The notes under the pieces were generated by a model. The model made no database searches, was not told the DNA's origin, and worked only from the letters and a program-made list of their open reading frames with translations. Shown here piece after piece: positions 23,879-31,890 of a stretch of 64,000 bases of DNA. Source of the stretch: Collimonas sp. OK242 (GTDB lineage: Bacteria; Pseudomonadota; Gammaproteobacteria; Burkholderiales; Burkholderiaceae_D); the NCBI RefSeq assembly GCF_900107095.1, contig NZ_FNOR01000007.1:124001-188000 (forward strand), read 5' to 3'. Position numbers and translations under genes: made by a program. Position 1 is the first letter of the stretch; the number at the start of each line of letters is the position of its first letter.

Positions 23879-24907
23879 ATGTCTCCAAATTTAAAACTCG
23901 CCATTGCCCTCTCTTTGTGCATTTCCGTCCCGCTGTTTGGTTGCAAGCGCAGAGATGAGGCCACCCCGGCTGGGGTGGCACATGCCGCCACCGTGGCGCC
24001 GATAAAAGCCGTCGATTCGCAACCGGACGGCGGCGTAGCCAAAGCTACGTTCAATATCGACAACGTCCCCGTTTCCAATGTCCCGCTGCCGCCATTCCCT
24101 TACCTTGACTGGCCTCAGAATCTTGCCGAAGGCGGGCGTTTCAGCGACAAATCGGATTTCGACCGCGGCTATGTGGTCGCCGGCGATCAGTTACGCGCGG
24201 TGGAAGGACGTATCGAAAACCGCCGCTTCTCCGACGCGGATGCCCAGCTAACCCCGCTGGCATCGCAGCGCAATTACGAAACTGCTATCAAGGCCCTGGG
24301 TGGCGTCAAAGTGAATTCCGTGCTGCCTGGCGACCCCGCTTTGGTCGCAGCGAATGGCGGCGATCTAGGCGACCTCATCGTCAACAAGCTGGGCCTCAAG
24401 GATTATGTCAACGCCTATGATGCTTACCTGATCAGGACGCCGGAGAGAAATGTGTGGATTGCCGTGACGACCAGCAGTAACTCAACGCAGATAACCGCAA
24501 TCGAAGAACAGGCGATGAAGCAGCAAGTAGCCTTCGTGACTGCCGATGCCATGCAGACCGCATTGAATGCCAAAGGACACGTCGCCCTTTATATCAATTT
24601 CGATACCGACAAGGCCGCGATCAAAGCAGACGGATTGGCGGCCGTGAACGAGATCGGGAAATTACTGGCGAAGGTTCCGGCCCTCAAATTGTCAGTGGAA
24701 GGACACACTGACAACAGCGGCGACGCGCAGCACAATAAAGCGCTTTCGCAGCAGCGCGCGGAAGCGGTGGTGACTACCTTGCTGGCTAAGGGAATAGATA
24801 AGGATCGCCTGAGCGCCATCGGTCTGGGCGCAGACAAGCCGATTGCCGACAATGGCAGCGACGAAGGCCGCGCAAAAAACCGCCGCGTAGAACTGGTAAA
24901 ACAGTGA
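23879..24907 (+). CDS. OmpA-family lipoprotein with long N-terminal domain
   Basis: A 342-residue predicted lipoprotein (lipobox LFGC, Cys22). A central periplasmic domain of unknown type (about residues 60-225; PFPYLDWPQNLAEGGRFSDKSDFDRGYVVAGDQLRAVEGRI, NVWIAVTTSSN) precedes a C-terminal OmpA peptidoglycan-binding domain (about 232-342; ALYINFDTDKAAIKADG, LSVEGHTDNSGDAQHNKALSQQRAEAVV, NRRVEL). The ATG at 23879 is preferred because it directly starts a signal peptide. It is divergent from the mini-pilin remnant. It differs from the 21818 lipoprotein in lacking the glycine zipper. Confidence 0.85.
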   Translation: MSPNLKLAIALSLCISVPLFGCKRRDEATPAGVAHAATVAPIKAVDSQPDGGVAKATFNIDNVPVSNVPLPPFPYLDWPQNLAEGGRFSDKSDFDRGYVVAGDQLRAVEGRIENRRFSDADAQLTPLASQRNYETAIKALGGVKVNSVLPGDPALVAANGGDLGDLIVNKLGLKDYVNAYDAYLIRTPERNVWIAVTTSSNSTQITAIEEQAMKQQVAFVTADAMQTALNAKGHVALYINFDTDKAAIKADGLAAVNEIGKLLAKVPALKLSVEGHTDNSGDAQHNKALSQQRAEAVVTTLLAKGIDKDRLSAIGLGADKPIADNGSDEGRAKNRRVELVKQ

Positions 24908-24992
24908 TGAAATTGTTTCGATAGCCTTGCTGCACGCTGCGGCAATGCAGCAAGACATTCCGACGCCTTTTTAACCCAAATGACTCTCAACA

Positions 24993-25397
24993 ATGAAATC
25001 ATATAAATTCAGCCTGCTTTGCTTAGCAATTGTTGGCATTTTCGGCTCCAGCACGGCAGCCGCCCAACAAACCTCTTTCCGTGTAAACGCTATGGAAGAA
25101 AAGAAGAACGCGATCGTGAACGTGGACCATGGCATGGTCGCCGCCCTTGGCCAAACCACGACTCTTAACGGAATAGTCGGCACAACCAAAGATTTCAAGG
25201 GACAGGAAATACCAGCTTACGTGGTGTTCGACCATTCCGTACCCGAATCCAAACTGATGACTCTTGCTTCTTTTCAAGGACACCTGGCAGGGTCGATGAA
25301 CTGTCAGCTCATTCGCCTAGGAAACAGTCCCGACATTCCTGCGGTCAAGATCGCAGTACTCGCGCAAAACTGCACGGTTAAAACACTCAATCATTGA
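24993..25397 (+). CDS. Hypothetical secreted protein
   Basis: Unrecognised 134-residue protein with a clear Sec signal peptide (MKSYKFSLLCLAIVGIFGSSTAAAQ, cleavage likely after AAA). The mature part is beta-rich and contains two Cys (MNCQL and AQNCTV) that could form a disulfide. It lies 85 bp behind the OmpA-type lipoprotein gene in the same direction, so the pair may be co-transcribed and act together in the envelope. No known domain seen. Confidence 0.65.
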   Translation: MKSYKFSLLCLAIVGIFGSSTAAAQQTSFRVNAMEEKKNAIVNVDHGMVAALGQTTTLNGIVGTTKDFKGQEIPAYVVFDHSVPESKLMTLASFQGHLAGSMNCQLIRLGNSPDIPAVKIAVLAQNCTVKTLNH

Positions 25398-25444
25398 TTT
25401 ACTTACGGTAATTCCATGGGTGTAATTCAAGCGCCCCATTCTGA

Positions 25445-25726
25445 TCACGAACTGCTGCACCCAAGCGCTTCGTGATGCAGGACGAACTCGCCGGCGGCGG
25501 GGATCCTGTCGTCATGCCTGGTGCAAACATGCCGCCGTATTCCACTGCTTTCCGCCGCGATGGGGTTTCGGGACTGGTTCTCTTTCATCACCCCGCGCAC
25601 CTCAAATCCCACGTGGTCGAGCACGGTTTTTTTGTCGCTCAATAATTCCAGCACTTGCCGCCCCGGCCGGCGATCGGCGAACAGAACGTGCCCGTCGGCG
25701 GCCATGGCGTTCTTTGCGACATGCAT
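25445..25726 (-). CDS. Unrecognised 93-codon frame behind alkA
   Basis: An open frame that begins 30 bp after the alkA stop. The segment NAMAADGHVLFADRRPGRQVLELLSDKKTVLDHVGFEVRGV vaguely resembles the late strand-helix part of class I methyltransferases, which would make it a C-terminal remnant. No SAM-binding motif is present, and start and function are doubtful. The 358-bp stretch 25398-25755 otherwise holds nothing I can support. Confidence 0.3.
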   Translation of the reverse strand: MHVAKNAMAADGHVLFADRRPGRQVLELLSDKKTVLDHVGFEVRGVMKENQSRNPIAAESSGIRRHVCTRHDDRIPAAGEFVLHHEALGCSSS

Positions 25727-25755
25727 TATTGCTTGCCCCAGAAAATTTCCTTAGA

Positions 25756-27225
25756 TCAAACAATCGACGCCCAAAGATGCTGCGCCGCATACGCGCGCCA
25801 TGGCCGCCAGGTTTCGGCACGCGCTGTTAATTCCTTGGCATTCGGCCGGACACCCTCATGCACCGCAATCGCATGCATCAAAGCCACATCTCCCGCCGGG
25901 AAAGCATCCGGCTCGCGTAGCTGACGGAGCGCGATGTATTGCGCGGTCCAGTCGCCTATGCCTGGCAGCGCGCGTAATTTGAGCACGGCTTCCTCCAGGC
26001 TGGCGCGGGGGTCCAGCAATTGCGGATCGGCTACCAGCGCAGCTGCCACCGCAGACAAGGTTGCGGCGCGCGTTTTCGGCATGCCGAGTGGCGCCAGATC
26101 CGCTTCTGCCACGCGTGCGGCTTGCGGGAATACATGGGTCAGTCCGGGCCGGTCTGCGCTGGGATCGCTGAGCGCTTCGCCGTATTGCGCTACCAGCTTG
26201 CTCGCCAGCTTTATCGCGGCGGCGACGGTAATTTGCTGCCCCAGCACCGCCCGCATCGCCAGTTCGAAACCGTCCCAGGCGCCGGGTACGCGCAAGCCTG
26301 GCCGGGCAGCGGTCAGCCTGGCCATCAATGGATCTGCGGATAGTTGGCGGTTGATGATTTCAGGGTCGGCTGCCAGGTCGAACATTCTGCGCAAACGGGC
26401 GATGATGACGGATAACGATGACAGGCGTGGAAAACGTATGGTGACTTTCAGGGCATTGCCGTCGCCCTGTTGCACTGCCAGCGTGCCGTGTACGCCATCG
26501 AGCTTGATAGTGCGGTAATAACAACCGTCTGCCACCAATTCCAGGCCGGAGATTGCGCGCGCACTCAAGAACGCCAGCACGGCCGGCCAGTCGTAGGGCG
26601 GGCGATAGCGCAGCAACAGCGTCACTCCGGTCTGCGCGGATTGCTCGGGCTGGCTGCCGTGGCGCAGTGCACTGGGCGGGCGCTGGAACAAATCCTGGAA
26701 AACCTCGTTGAAGCGCCGGATGCTGCCAAACCCGGCAGCGAACGCGATCTCAGTAAGCGGCATACGGGTCTCGTGGATCAGCTGCTTGGCCAGCAACACC
26801 CGGCGCGTCTGCGCTACGGTAACTGGCGAGGCCCCCAGATGCTGCGCAAACAAACGGCGCAATTGCCGCTCGCCTACGCCCAGGCGCTCTGTCAGTGCGT
26901 CCATCCCGTCGTCATCCAGCGCGCCCGTGTCGATCAGCGCCATGGCGCGCGCGACGGTATTCGATACACCCGTGTTGGAAACGCCACGCCACGCGCCTGA
27001 ATCAGGTGCGGCTTCCGGCCGGCATCGCAGGCAGGGGCGAAAACCGGCTTCCTGTGCAGCGGCGGCCGTCGGCAAAAACAATACGTTTTCCGATTTGGCA
27101 GTACGTGCCGGGCAAATTGGCCGGCAGTAGATGCGTGTGGTTTTGACTGCAATGAAAAACCGTCCGTCAAAGCGCGCATCGCGGCTGGCCAAGGCCCTGT
27201 AACAGGTGTCGTGATCGAGTTCCAT
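25756..27225 (-). CDS. alkA: Ada-AlkA fusion: methyl-sensing regulator and 3-methyladenine glycosylase
   Basis: A 489-residue fusion. Residues about 1-75 form an Ada zinc-binding, methylphosphotriester-accepting domain (CYRALASRDARFDGRFFIAVKTTRIYCRPICPA and CLRCRPE). Residues about 90-190 form an AraC helix-turn-helix (LGVGERQLRRLFAQHLGASPVTVAQTRRVLLAKQLIHET). The rest is AlkA DNA-3-methyladenine glycosylase II with helix-hairpin-helix LPGIGDWTAQYIALR and an Asp-containing EPDAFPAGD. The Ada methyltransferase (PCHR) domain is absent. The linker contains the exact pentad repeat GVSNTGVSNT. It would sense and repair alkylation damage and could regulate itself. Confidence 0.9.
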   Translation of the reverse strand: MELDHDTCYRALASRDARFDGRFFIAVKTTRIYCRPICPARTAKSENVLFLPTAAAAQEAGFRPCLRCRPEAAPDSGAWRGVSNTGVSNTVARAMALIDTGALDDDGMDALTERLGVGERQLRRLFAQHLGASPVTVAQTRRVLLAKQLIHETRMPLTEIAFAAGFGSIRRFNEVFQDLFQRPPSALRHGSQPEQSAQTGVTLLLRYRPPYDWPAVLAFLSARAISGLELVADGCYYRTIKLDGVHGTLAVQQGDGNALKVTIRFPRLSSLSVIIARLRRMFDLAADPEIINRQLSADPLMARLTAARPGLRVPGAWDGFELAMRAVLGQQITVAAAIKLASKLVAQYGEALSDPSADRPGLTHVFPQAARVAEADLAPLGMPKTRAATLSAVAAALVADPQLLDPRASLEEAVLKLRALPGIGDWTAQYIALRQLREPDAFPAGDVALMHAIAVHEGVRPNAKELTARAETWRPWRAYAAQHLWASIV

Positions 27226-27385
27226 GCGGCATGATCGCGCCGATAGCAGGTGATGTCTAGCGCTTTTCGGACATCGTCATCAACATAAAGAAACCGCCAT
27301 GGCGAGGTCCGAAAAGCGCCAGTTCAGCGATTGGAGACAGGGAATAATTTGCGCTGTTCATCGCTAACCACTCATGGAGATACGC

Positions 27386-28225
27386 ATGCAAAAGCAAAAA
27401 CAGCTCGCCAGCCATTTTCGCAATCTTAACCAGCAGGGCAATTTTTTGTTGGCCAATGCCTGGGATATCGCCAGCGCCCGCATCTTTGAGGAGGCAGGCT
27501 TCCCCGCCATCGGCACCACCAGCGGCGGCATCGCCTATGCGCACGGCTATCGCGATGCCGAACTGATTAAACGCGATGACATGTTGCGCCATATCGCCGC
27601 AATTGCCGGCGCAGCAACGGTGCCGGTGACAGCCGATATCGAGGCCGGCTATGGCGCTTCGCCGCAAGCGGTGGCCGATACCATCCGGCGCGTGATTGAA
27701 GCGGGCGCCGTCGGCGTCAACCTGGAAGACAACAGCCATGGATTTGGCGCGTCGCCCTTGTTCGGCGTGGAGGAACAGTCGGCCCGTATCGCAGCGGCTC
27801 GTAGCGCCGCCGAACAAACCGGCCTGCCGTTATGGATCAACGCCCGCACCGATACTTATCTGTTGGGCTTGGGCGATGACTTCGATGCGCGTTTTGCGAT
27901 GACGGTGACGCGCGCCAACGCTTATCTGGCTGCCGGTGCGGATATGGTGTTTGTGCCGGTATTGACTGACCTGGCCCAGATCAAGCGCTTGCGCGCCGCC
28001 GTATCCGGTCCGATTAGCCTGATGGCCATGCCGGGAGCGCCCTCGGCCGCCGAGCTGTTCGCGGCCGGCGCGCAACGCGTCAGCCTGGGTGTCTGCCCGA
28101 TGTTGGCGGCGATGGGTACGATCCGGGATATTGCTCGCGAGGTACGCGCCCATGGAACCTGGCACGCCATGCAACGCAGTTTTTATGGTTTCGCGGAAGC
28201 AGAGGCGCTATTTGCTGCGCCTTGA
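27386..28225 (+). CDS. Isocitrate lyase / PEP mutase family protein
   Basis: A 279-residue TIM-barrel enzyme of the isocitrate lyase/phosphoenolpyruvate mutase superfamily. Landmarks: FLLANAWDIASARIFEEAGFPAIGTTSGGIAYAHGY, the metal-site strand VTADIEAGYG, GAVGVNLEDNSHGFG, WINARTDTYLLG and the late ISLMAMPGAPSAAELFAAGAQRVSLG. It lacks the KKCGHLGGK loop of true isocitrate lyase, so likely activities are C-C or C-P bond lyase or oxaloacetate decarboxylase reactions; the substrate is unknown. ATG 27386 has GGAG six bases upstream; the ATG at 27374 lies too close to that site. It is divergent from alkA. Confidence 0.82.
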   Translation: MQKQKQLASHFRNLNQQGNFLLANAWDIASARIFEEAGFPAIGTTSGGIAYAHGYRDAELIKRDDMLRHIAAIAGAATVPVTADIEAGYGASPQAVADTIRRVIEAGAVGVNLEDNSHGFGASPLFGVEEQSARIAAARSAAEQTGLPLWINARTDTYLLGLGDDFDARFAMTVTRANAYLAAGADMVFVPVLTDLAQIKRLRAAVSGPISLMAMPGAPSAAELFAAGAQRVSLGVCPMLAAMGTIRDIAREVRAHGTWHAMQRSFYGFAEAEALFAAP

Positions 28226-28323
28226 AAATCCGGCCTCACAGCCATGATCGAGCGAATGCCGATCAATAGATGGATGGATTGACGACAGAATTCTCTGTCG
28301 CAAATCGATCTTCAAACCGGCAT

Positions 28324-28683
28324 TTATTTACTGTTCAGCGCCGGCCAAAATCGCGGACCGCCATCGCCGTAACGGTCGTCAAAGCGCTGCAATACGGCCT
28401 CGCGCGCTGAATCGGACAAACTCGGATATTTGTCGCCTTGCTCGATGGCGGCGTATTCTTCCCCCGCCTTGGCAAGGTCCGCCGGAATATGAAAATTGGC
28501 GACGAAATCTTCTTGCCATTGCTCCGTAACCTTGGCGACGAGCGCTGCACGTGCGGCGTGATTCAACACACTGAATTCATCCGCGCCGGCTGCAATCCGC
28601 TGCAACGTCTCGGTCAGTCCTCCCTCGGTCAACGGTGCCTTGGTGAACTCCTTTACGGCATGTGTGCCACTCGTCTTAGTCAT
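28324..28683 (-). CDS. Hypothetical protein
   Basis: Unrecognised 119-residue acidic soluble protein (MTKTSGTHAVKEFTKAPLTEGGLTETLQRIAAGADEFSVLNHAARAALVAKVTEQWQ...). The sequence is helix-rich with no signal peptide or membrane segment. GGAGAG precedes the ATG at a normal distance. It lies between a convergent enzyme gene and a co-directional methyltransferase gene 111 bp upstream. Confidence 0.65.
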   Translation of the reverse strand: MTKTSGTHAVKEFTKAPLTEGGLTETLQRIAAGADEFSVLNHAARAALVAKVTEQWQEDFVANFHIPADLAKAGEEYAAIEQGDKYPSLSDSAREAVLQRFDDRYGDGGPRFWPALNSK

Positions 28684-28794
28684 GTCACTCTCCTCGGTTA
28701 GGTGGTGCGATGGTGGACGGCCCGCTTGCGGCAGGCAAAGCTGTTATGTGATCAGGATTGGGCAGGATTGAGTTCCGCTTTTAAATCTCGTTCG

Positions 28795-29664
28795 TCAAGG
28801 CGTGGTAAAAAACCGTTGTTCCATTTCTTCCAGCCCCAGGGTGTGCAGTACTTCTTGCAAACGCTCGGTCGGCCGCTTGCGGGGTAGATCGCGATAACTG
28901 GCAATGATCAGTTCATTCTTCATGGAGTGCTCCCAGCCTACCAATTCCGTTACGCTGACTTGATAACCGTGCGCTTCCAGTTGCAGGCAGCGCAGCACGT
29001 TAGTGATTTGGCTACCGAATTCGCGCGTATGCAGCGGATGACGCCAGATTTCCGTCAACGCTTCTTTCGCCAGCGATTTACCCTTGTTCTTTTTCAATAC
29101 CGAAGCCACTTCCGCCTGGCAACAAGGCACCAGTACCATGAAACGCGCCTGTTTCTTCAGGCCAAACTGAATCGCATCATCCGTCGCCGTATTGCACGCA
29201 TGCAAGGCCGTTACAACATCGATCCGATCTGGCAGCGCAGCGGATTCTATCGATTCCGCTACCGACAAATTGAGGAACGACATGCCCGGAAACTCCAGGC
29301 GTTGCGCCAGCTCTTGCGATTTTCTCACCAGCTCTTCGCGGGTTTCGATACCGAAGATATGCGAGTTGTCAGTCAGCGTCTTGAAAAACAGGTCGTACAG
29401 GATGAATCCCAGATACGACTTGCCGGCGCCATGGTCGACCAGTTGCACCCCGCCCTGTTCCTTCTGGATTTCCTGCAGTAAGGGCTCAATGAATTGATAT
29501 AAATGATATACCTGCTTGAGCTTGCGGCGGCTGTCTTGATTCAATTTTCCGTCGCGCGTCAGGATATGCAACTCTTTGAGCAACTCTATCGATTGGCCGG
29601 GACGAATTTCGTGCTTGGACGGCTGCTGACTGGGGGAAATGGATTCTTGCTTGATACCGTTCAT
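28795..29664 (-). CDS. Class I SAM-dependent methyltransferase
   Basis: A 289-residue predicted methyltransferase. The SAM-binding motif I is LVDHGAGKSYLGFILYDLFF (about residue 80), motif II follows in HIFGIETREELVRKSQELAQRL, and the catalytic-region motif is VTALHACNTATDDAIQFGLKKQARFMVLVPCCQAEV. The HACNTATD and PCCQ blocks are typical of the Methyltransf_32 group found in RNA- and glutathione-S-transferase-like methyltransferases. ATG 29664 is chosen over the longer frame to 29727. Substrate unknown; an RNA or small-molecule target is equally possible. Confidence 0.8.
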   Translation of the reverse strand: MNGIKQESISPSQQPSKHEIRPGQSIELLKELHILTRDGKLNQDSRRKLKQVYHLYQFIEPLLQEIQKEQGGVQLVDHGAGKSYLGFILYDLFFKTLTDNSHIFGIETREELVRKSQELAQRLEFPGMSFLNLSVAESIESAALPDRIDVVTALHACNTATDDAIQFGLKKQARFMVLVPCCQAEVASVLKKNKGKSLAKEALTEIWRHPLHTREFGSQITNVLRCLQLEAHGYQVSVTELVGWEHSMKNELIIASYRDLPRKRPTERLQEVLHTLGLEEMEQRFFTTP

Positions 29665-29775
29665 GGAGCTTGCTTTCTGTCGCCGGACTAAGCGGCTATT
29701 ACGCAAGTATAACGGCTTCGGCGGCAAGAGGCTCTGATAACTGCCGGCAGCTACCCTTGAATCCCCCGCCGGAAT

Positions 29776-30396
29776 CTAGCTGATGCGCCCCATGGTGCTG
29801 GTATATCTGCCCAGTTCGATATCATTGCGCAGTCCCATTTTTTTCATTGCAGAGGCCTTTTGCAAGCCCACCGTTTTAACGCTCTTGTTGAGTTGTTCGG
29901 CAATTTCGCGCAGGCTGTTGCCGACCACGTACATCTTGAGCACCTCCACTTCGCGCCTGGTCGGCAACCTGCCGCTCGGGCCTTTCTTCAGTATAGGTAG
30001 CGCCGATTTACCGATATACGGCGCGGCAGGCGAACCTTCCAGCATGGCGCGGCCGAGTTCCGCCATCTCGTCGCGTTTGTGCAGCAAGCCCTTCACGCCG
30101 CAGTTGATAATCTGATACAGCACCGCGGGTACGTCAATCATCGTCAACACGATCAGCTCCAGCGACGCATAGTCGCGCTTTAGCTGACTGAATAAGGCAC
30201 AGCCGCCGCCAATCCGATTGATCGGCATGGAGAACTCCGTGATCAATATGTCGCACGGCGTATCTTTCAAGCGCGCCAGCAGCTCTGCCACCGAGGACGC
30301 CGTTGCCACCACGGCAAAACCGGGCATCTGTTCGACATATTGCCGTACTCCGGAAATGATGGCCGGCTGATCGTCGGCCAGGATGATCTTGATCAT
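29776..30396 (-). CDS. RcsB-like LuxR regulator with Glu in the phospho-site
   Basis: A 206-residue response-regulator-like protein. The receiver half keeps the acidic pair (ILADDQP, D8-D9) and the Lys loop (GLLHKRDE), but the phospho-accepting Asp is replaced by Glu54 in DILITEFSMP. The C-terminal LuxR helix-turn-helix (LPTRREVEVLKMYVVGNSLREIAEQLNKSVKTVGLQKASAMKKMGLRNDIELGRY) is clearly RcsB-like. GGAGAG precedes ATG 30396. It is divergently paired with a close paralogue at 30637 that has the same substitution. No kinase is adjacent. Activity is therefore probably phosphorylation-independent or set by heterodimerisation; both are inferences. Confidence 0.88.
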   Translation of the reverse strand: MIKIILADDQPAIISGVRQYVEQMPGFAVVATASSVAELLARLKDTPCDILITEFSMPINRIGGGCALFSQLKRDYASLELIVLTMIDVPAVLYQIINCGVKGLLHKRDEMAELGRAMLEGSPAAPYIGKSALPILKKGPSGRLPTRREVEVLKMYVVGNSLREIAEQLNKSVKTVGLQKASAMKKMGLRNDIELGRYTSTMGRIS

Positions 30397-30636
30397 GAAA
30401 TTTTCTCTCCGCAACAAATTGACGGTGCCAGCTTAGGATTCCACTTATCGTTATCAATTAGGAAACATTGGACTTACAAATTATTAAATATATAAGTAAA
30501 TTTCATAAATGTATAGTTTAATTGCTAACTTTTTGATGAAGCAATTAGAATCGATTCCGCTGCAGCCCTCGCTGGGACAGCTTGAATTTTCTGGACCAGC
30601 TCCGATCCTGTGCGGCATTTGCGATGGAGAGTCAAA
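30397..30636. promoter_or_regulatory. AT-rich divergent promoter region of the RcsB-like pair
   Basis: The 240-bp gap is strongly AT-rich between about 30470 and 30545, with many short TA and TTA runs (for example AAATTATTAAATATATAAG). It must hold both divergent promoters and is a natural target for the two proteins themselves or for nucleoid proteins. Confidence 0.5.
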
Positions 30637-31329
30637 GTGAAGATTGTTTTGGCGGACGACCAACCCATGTTTACCGCAGGGGTGCGCAATTATCTCAATC
30701 ACGTGCCGGATTGCCGCGTGGTGGCCAGCGTCACCAGTTCCGATGAACTGGTCAGATGCCTGGAATCCACGCCATGCGACCTGGTCATCACCGAGTTTGC
30801 GATGCCCACGGTGCGTGTCAGCGACGGCTTGCATTTGCTGTCCTACATCCGGCGTCACCATCCGCAAACCTGGCTGGTGGTGCTGACCATGAACGCGTTT
30901 CCGGTGGTGCTGTACCAGATCTTCCATAGCGGCGCGAATGGCTTGCTGCACAAAAGCGATGAAATTCCCGAACTCGGCAAGACTATCCGCCACCTTGGCA
31001 ACAGTTCACCCTATGTGGGACCGTCCTTCAAGGCGCTGCTGCGAAACGGCATTGACGGACAAGCCAAAGGCCACATTCCCAGCCCGCGTGAAACCGAGGT
31101 ACTGCGTCTATACGCGGCAGGCAACAGCCTGCGCGATATCGCCAGGCGAATGAACAAGAGTGTAAAAACAGTCAGTTTGCAAAAAGCCTCGGCCATGAAA
31201 AAGCTCGGCCTGCGCAATGACATCGAACTGGGCCGCTACTGCGCCAAGGTCAGCGGCGATATCGTCCAGCCGCCGGGATGCGGCGACTGGTTTCTGCCAG
31301 GCCCCGAGAGCAGTGGCTATAGAAACTGA
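30637..31329 (+). CDS. RcsB-like LuxR regulator, second paralogue
   Basis: A 230-residue regulator starting at GTG 30637 (GGAGAG seven bases upstream; MKIVLADDQP aligns with its divergent neighbour). The receiver domain again has Glu (E53 in DLVITEFAMP) where response regulators have the phospho-accepting Asp; the acidic pair D7-D8 and Lys loop (GLLHKSDEIPELG) remain. The helix-turn-helix is nearly identical to the neighbour's (NSLRDIARRMNKSVKTVSLQKASAMKKLGLRNDIELGRY). A C-terminal tail of about 25 residues is extra (DIVQPPGCGDWFLPGPESSGYRN). Function unknown; likely acts with its partner. Confidence 0.88.
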   Translation: MKIVLADDQPMFTAGVRNYLNHVPDCRVVASVTSSDELVRCLESTPCDLVITEFAMPTVRVSDGLHLLSYIRRHHPQTWLVVLTMNAFPVVLYQIFHSGANGLLHKSDEIPELGKTIRHLGNSSPYVGPSFKALLRNGIDGQAKGHIPSPRETEVLRLYAAGNSLRDIARRMNKSVKTVSLQKASAMKKLGLRNDIELGRYCAKVSGDIVQPPGCGDWFLPGPESSGYRN

Positions 31330-31341
31330 ATCTGCGATGTC

Positions 31342-31683
31342 TCAGGATTGCTGCCGCAGGTCAAAAATCTGCGCCATGGCCACCCACTTTTCTCCAACCG
31401 GGGTCCATGGCGTGGGAGCCTGGAATTGCCACATCAACATTTCCCATTCTCGTACCTTGGGGTTATTGCGCGCGGCGCTTGCCATCCGCTCTGCACTATA
31501 AATAGCATCATCGGTTTCCATCAGCATCACCAGGCGGGTGCCCAGGCGATAAATTTCCATGCCAAGCACGCCATGCAAGCGCAGATGGGCCGCAATCTCG
31601 GGCCAGATACGGCGGTGATGCGCTTCATAGCGACCGATCAGATCGGCATCGTCCTTCAGGTCCAGCGCCAGGCAGTAACGCAT
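31342..31683 (-). CDS. L-rhamnose mutarotase family protein
   Basis: A 113-residue dimeric alpha-beta-barrel-type protein of the RhaM family, which interconverts sugar anomers. Conserved features are the start MRYCLALDLKDD, the His-rich YEAHHRRIWPEIAAHL and the ending WQFQAPTPWTPVGEKWVAM. No other rhamnose gene lies in the window, so the true sugar could be another deoxyhexose (fucose-type pathways use related mutarotases). It is divergent from a FadR-type regulator that is its likely controller. Confidence 0.85.
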   Translation of the reverse strand: MRYCLALDLKDDADLIGRYEAHHRRIWPEIAAHLRLHGVLGMEIYRLGTRLVMLMETDDAIYSAERMASAARNNPKVREWEMLMWQFQAPTPWTPVGEKWVAMAQIFDLRQQS

Positions 31684-31767
31684 ATTTCAGGTGCCTCCAA
31701 CTTAAATAAGCCGGCTGATTAGTCGGATCAGCTGCTGCGGTTCGGAAAGTGTATACTGCAAAGGTTC

Positions 31768-31782
31768 ATTGGCTGGACCAAT
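31768..31782. promoter_or_regulatory. Candidate FadR-type operator
   Basis: ATTGG-CTGGA-CCAAT is an inverted repeat; its core reads TTGGTCCAGCCAA on the other strand, similar to the TNGTNNNACNA style of FadR/GntR operators. It lies midway between rhaM-like and the FadR-type regulator gene. Confidence 0.4.
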
Positions 31783-31890
31783 TTTAGCACACCGGTAGTC
31801 CACAGAGCTTTTGATAGGGCCGGTTTAAAGACTAATGCTGTGCAGACGCCGCGCCATGGCACAATGTGAAAAATATCTATCCTTGCTCCC

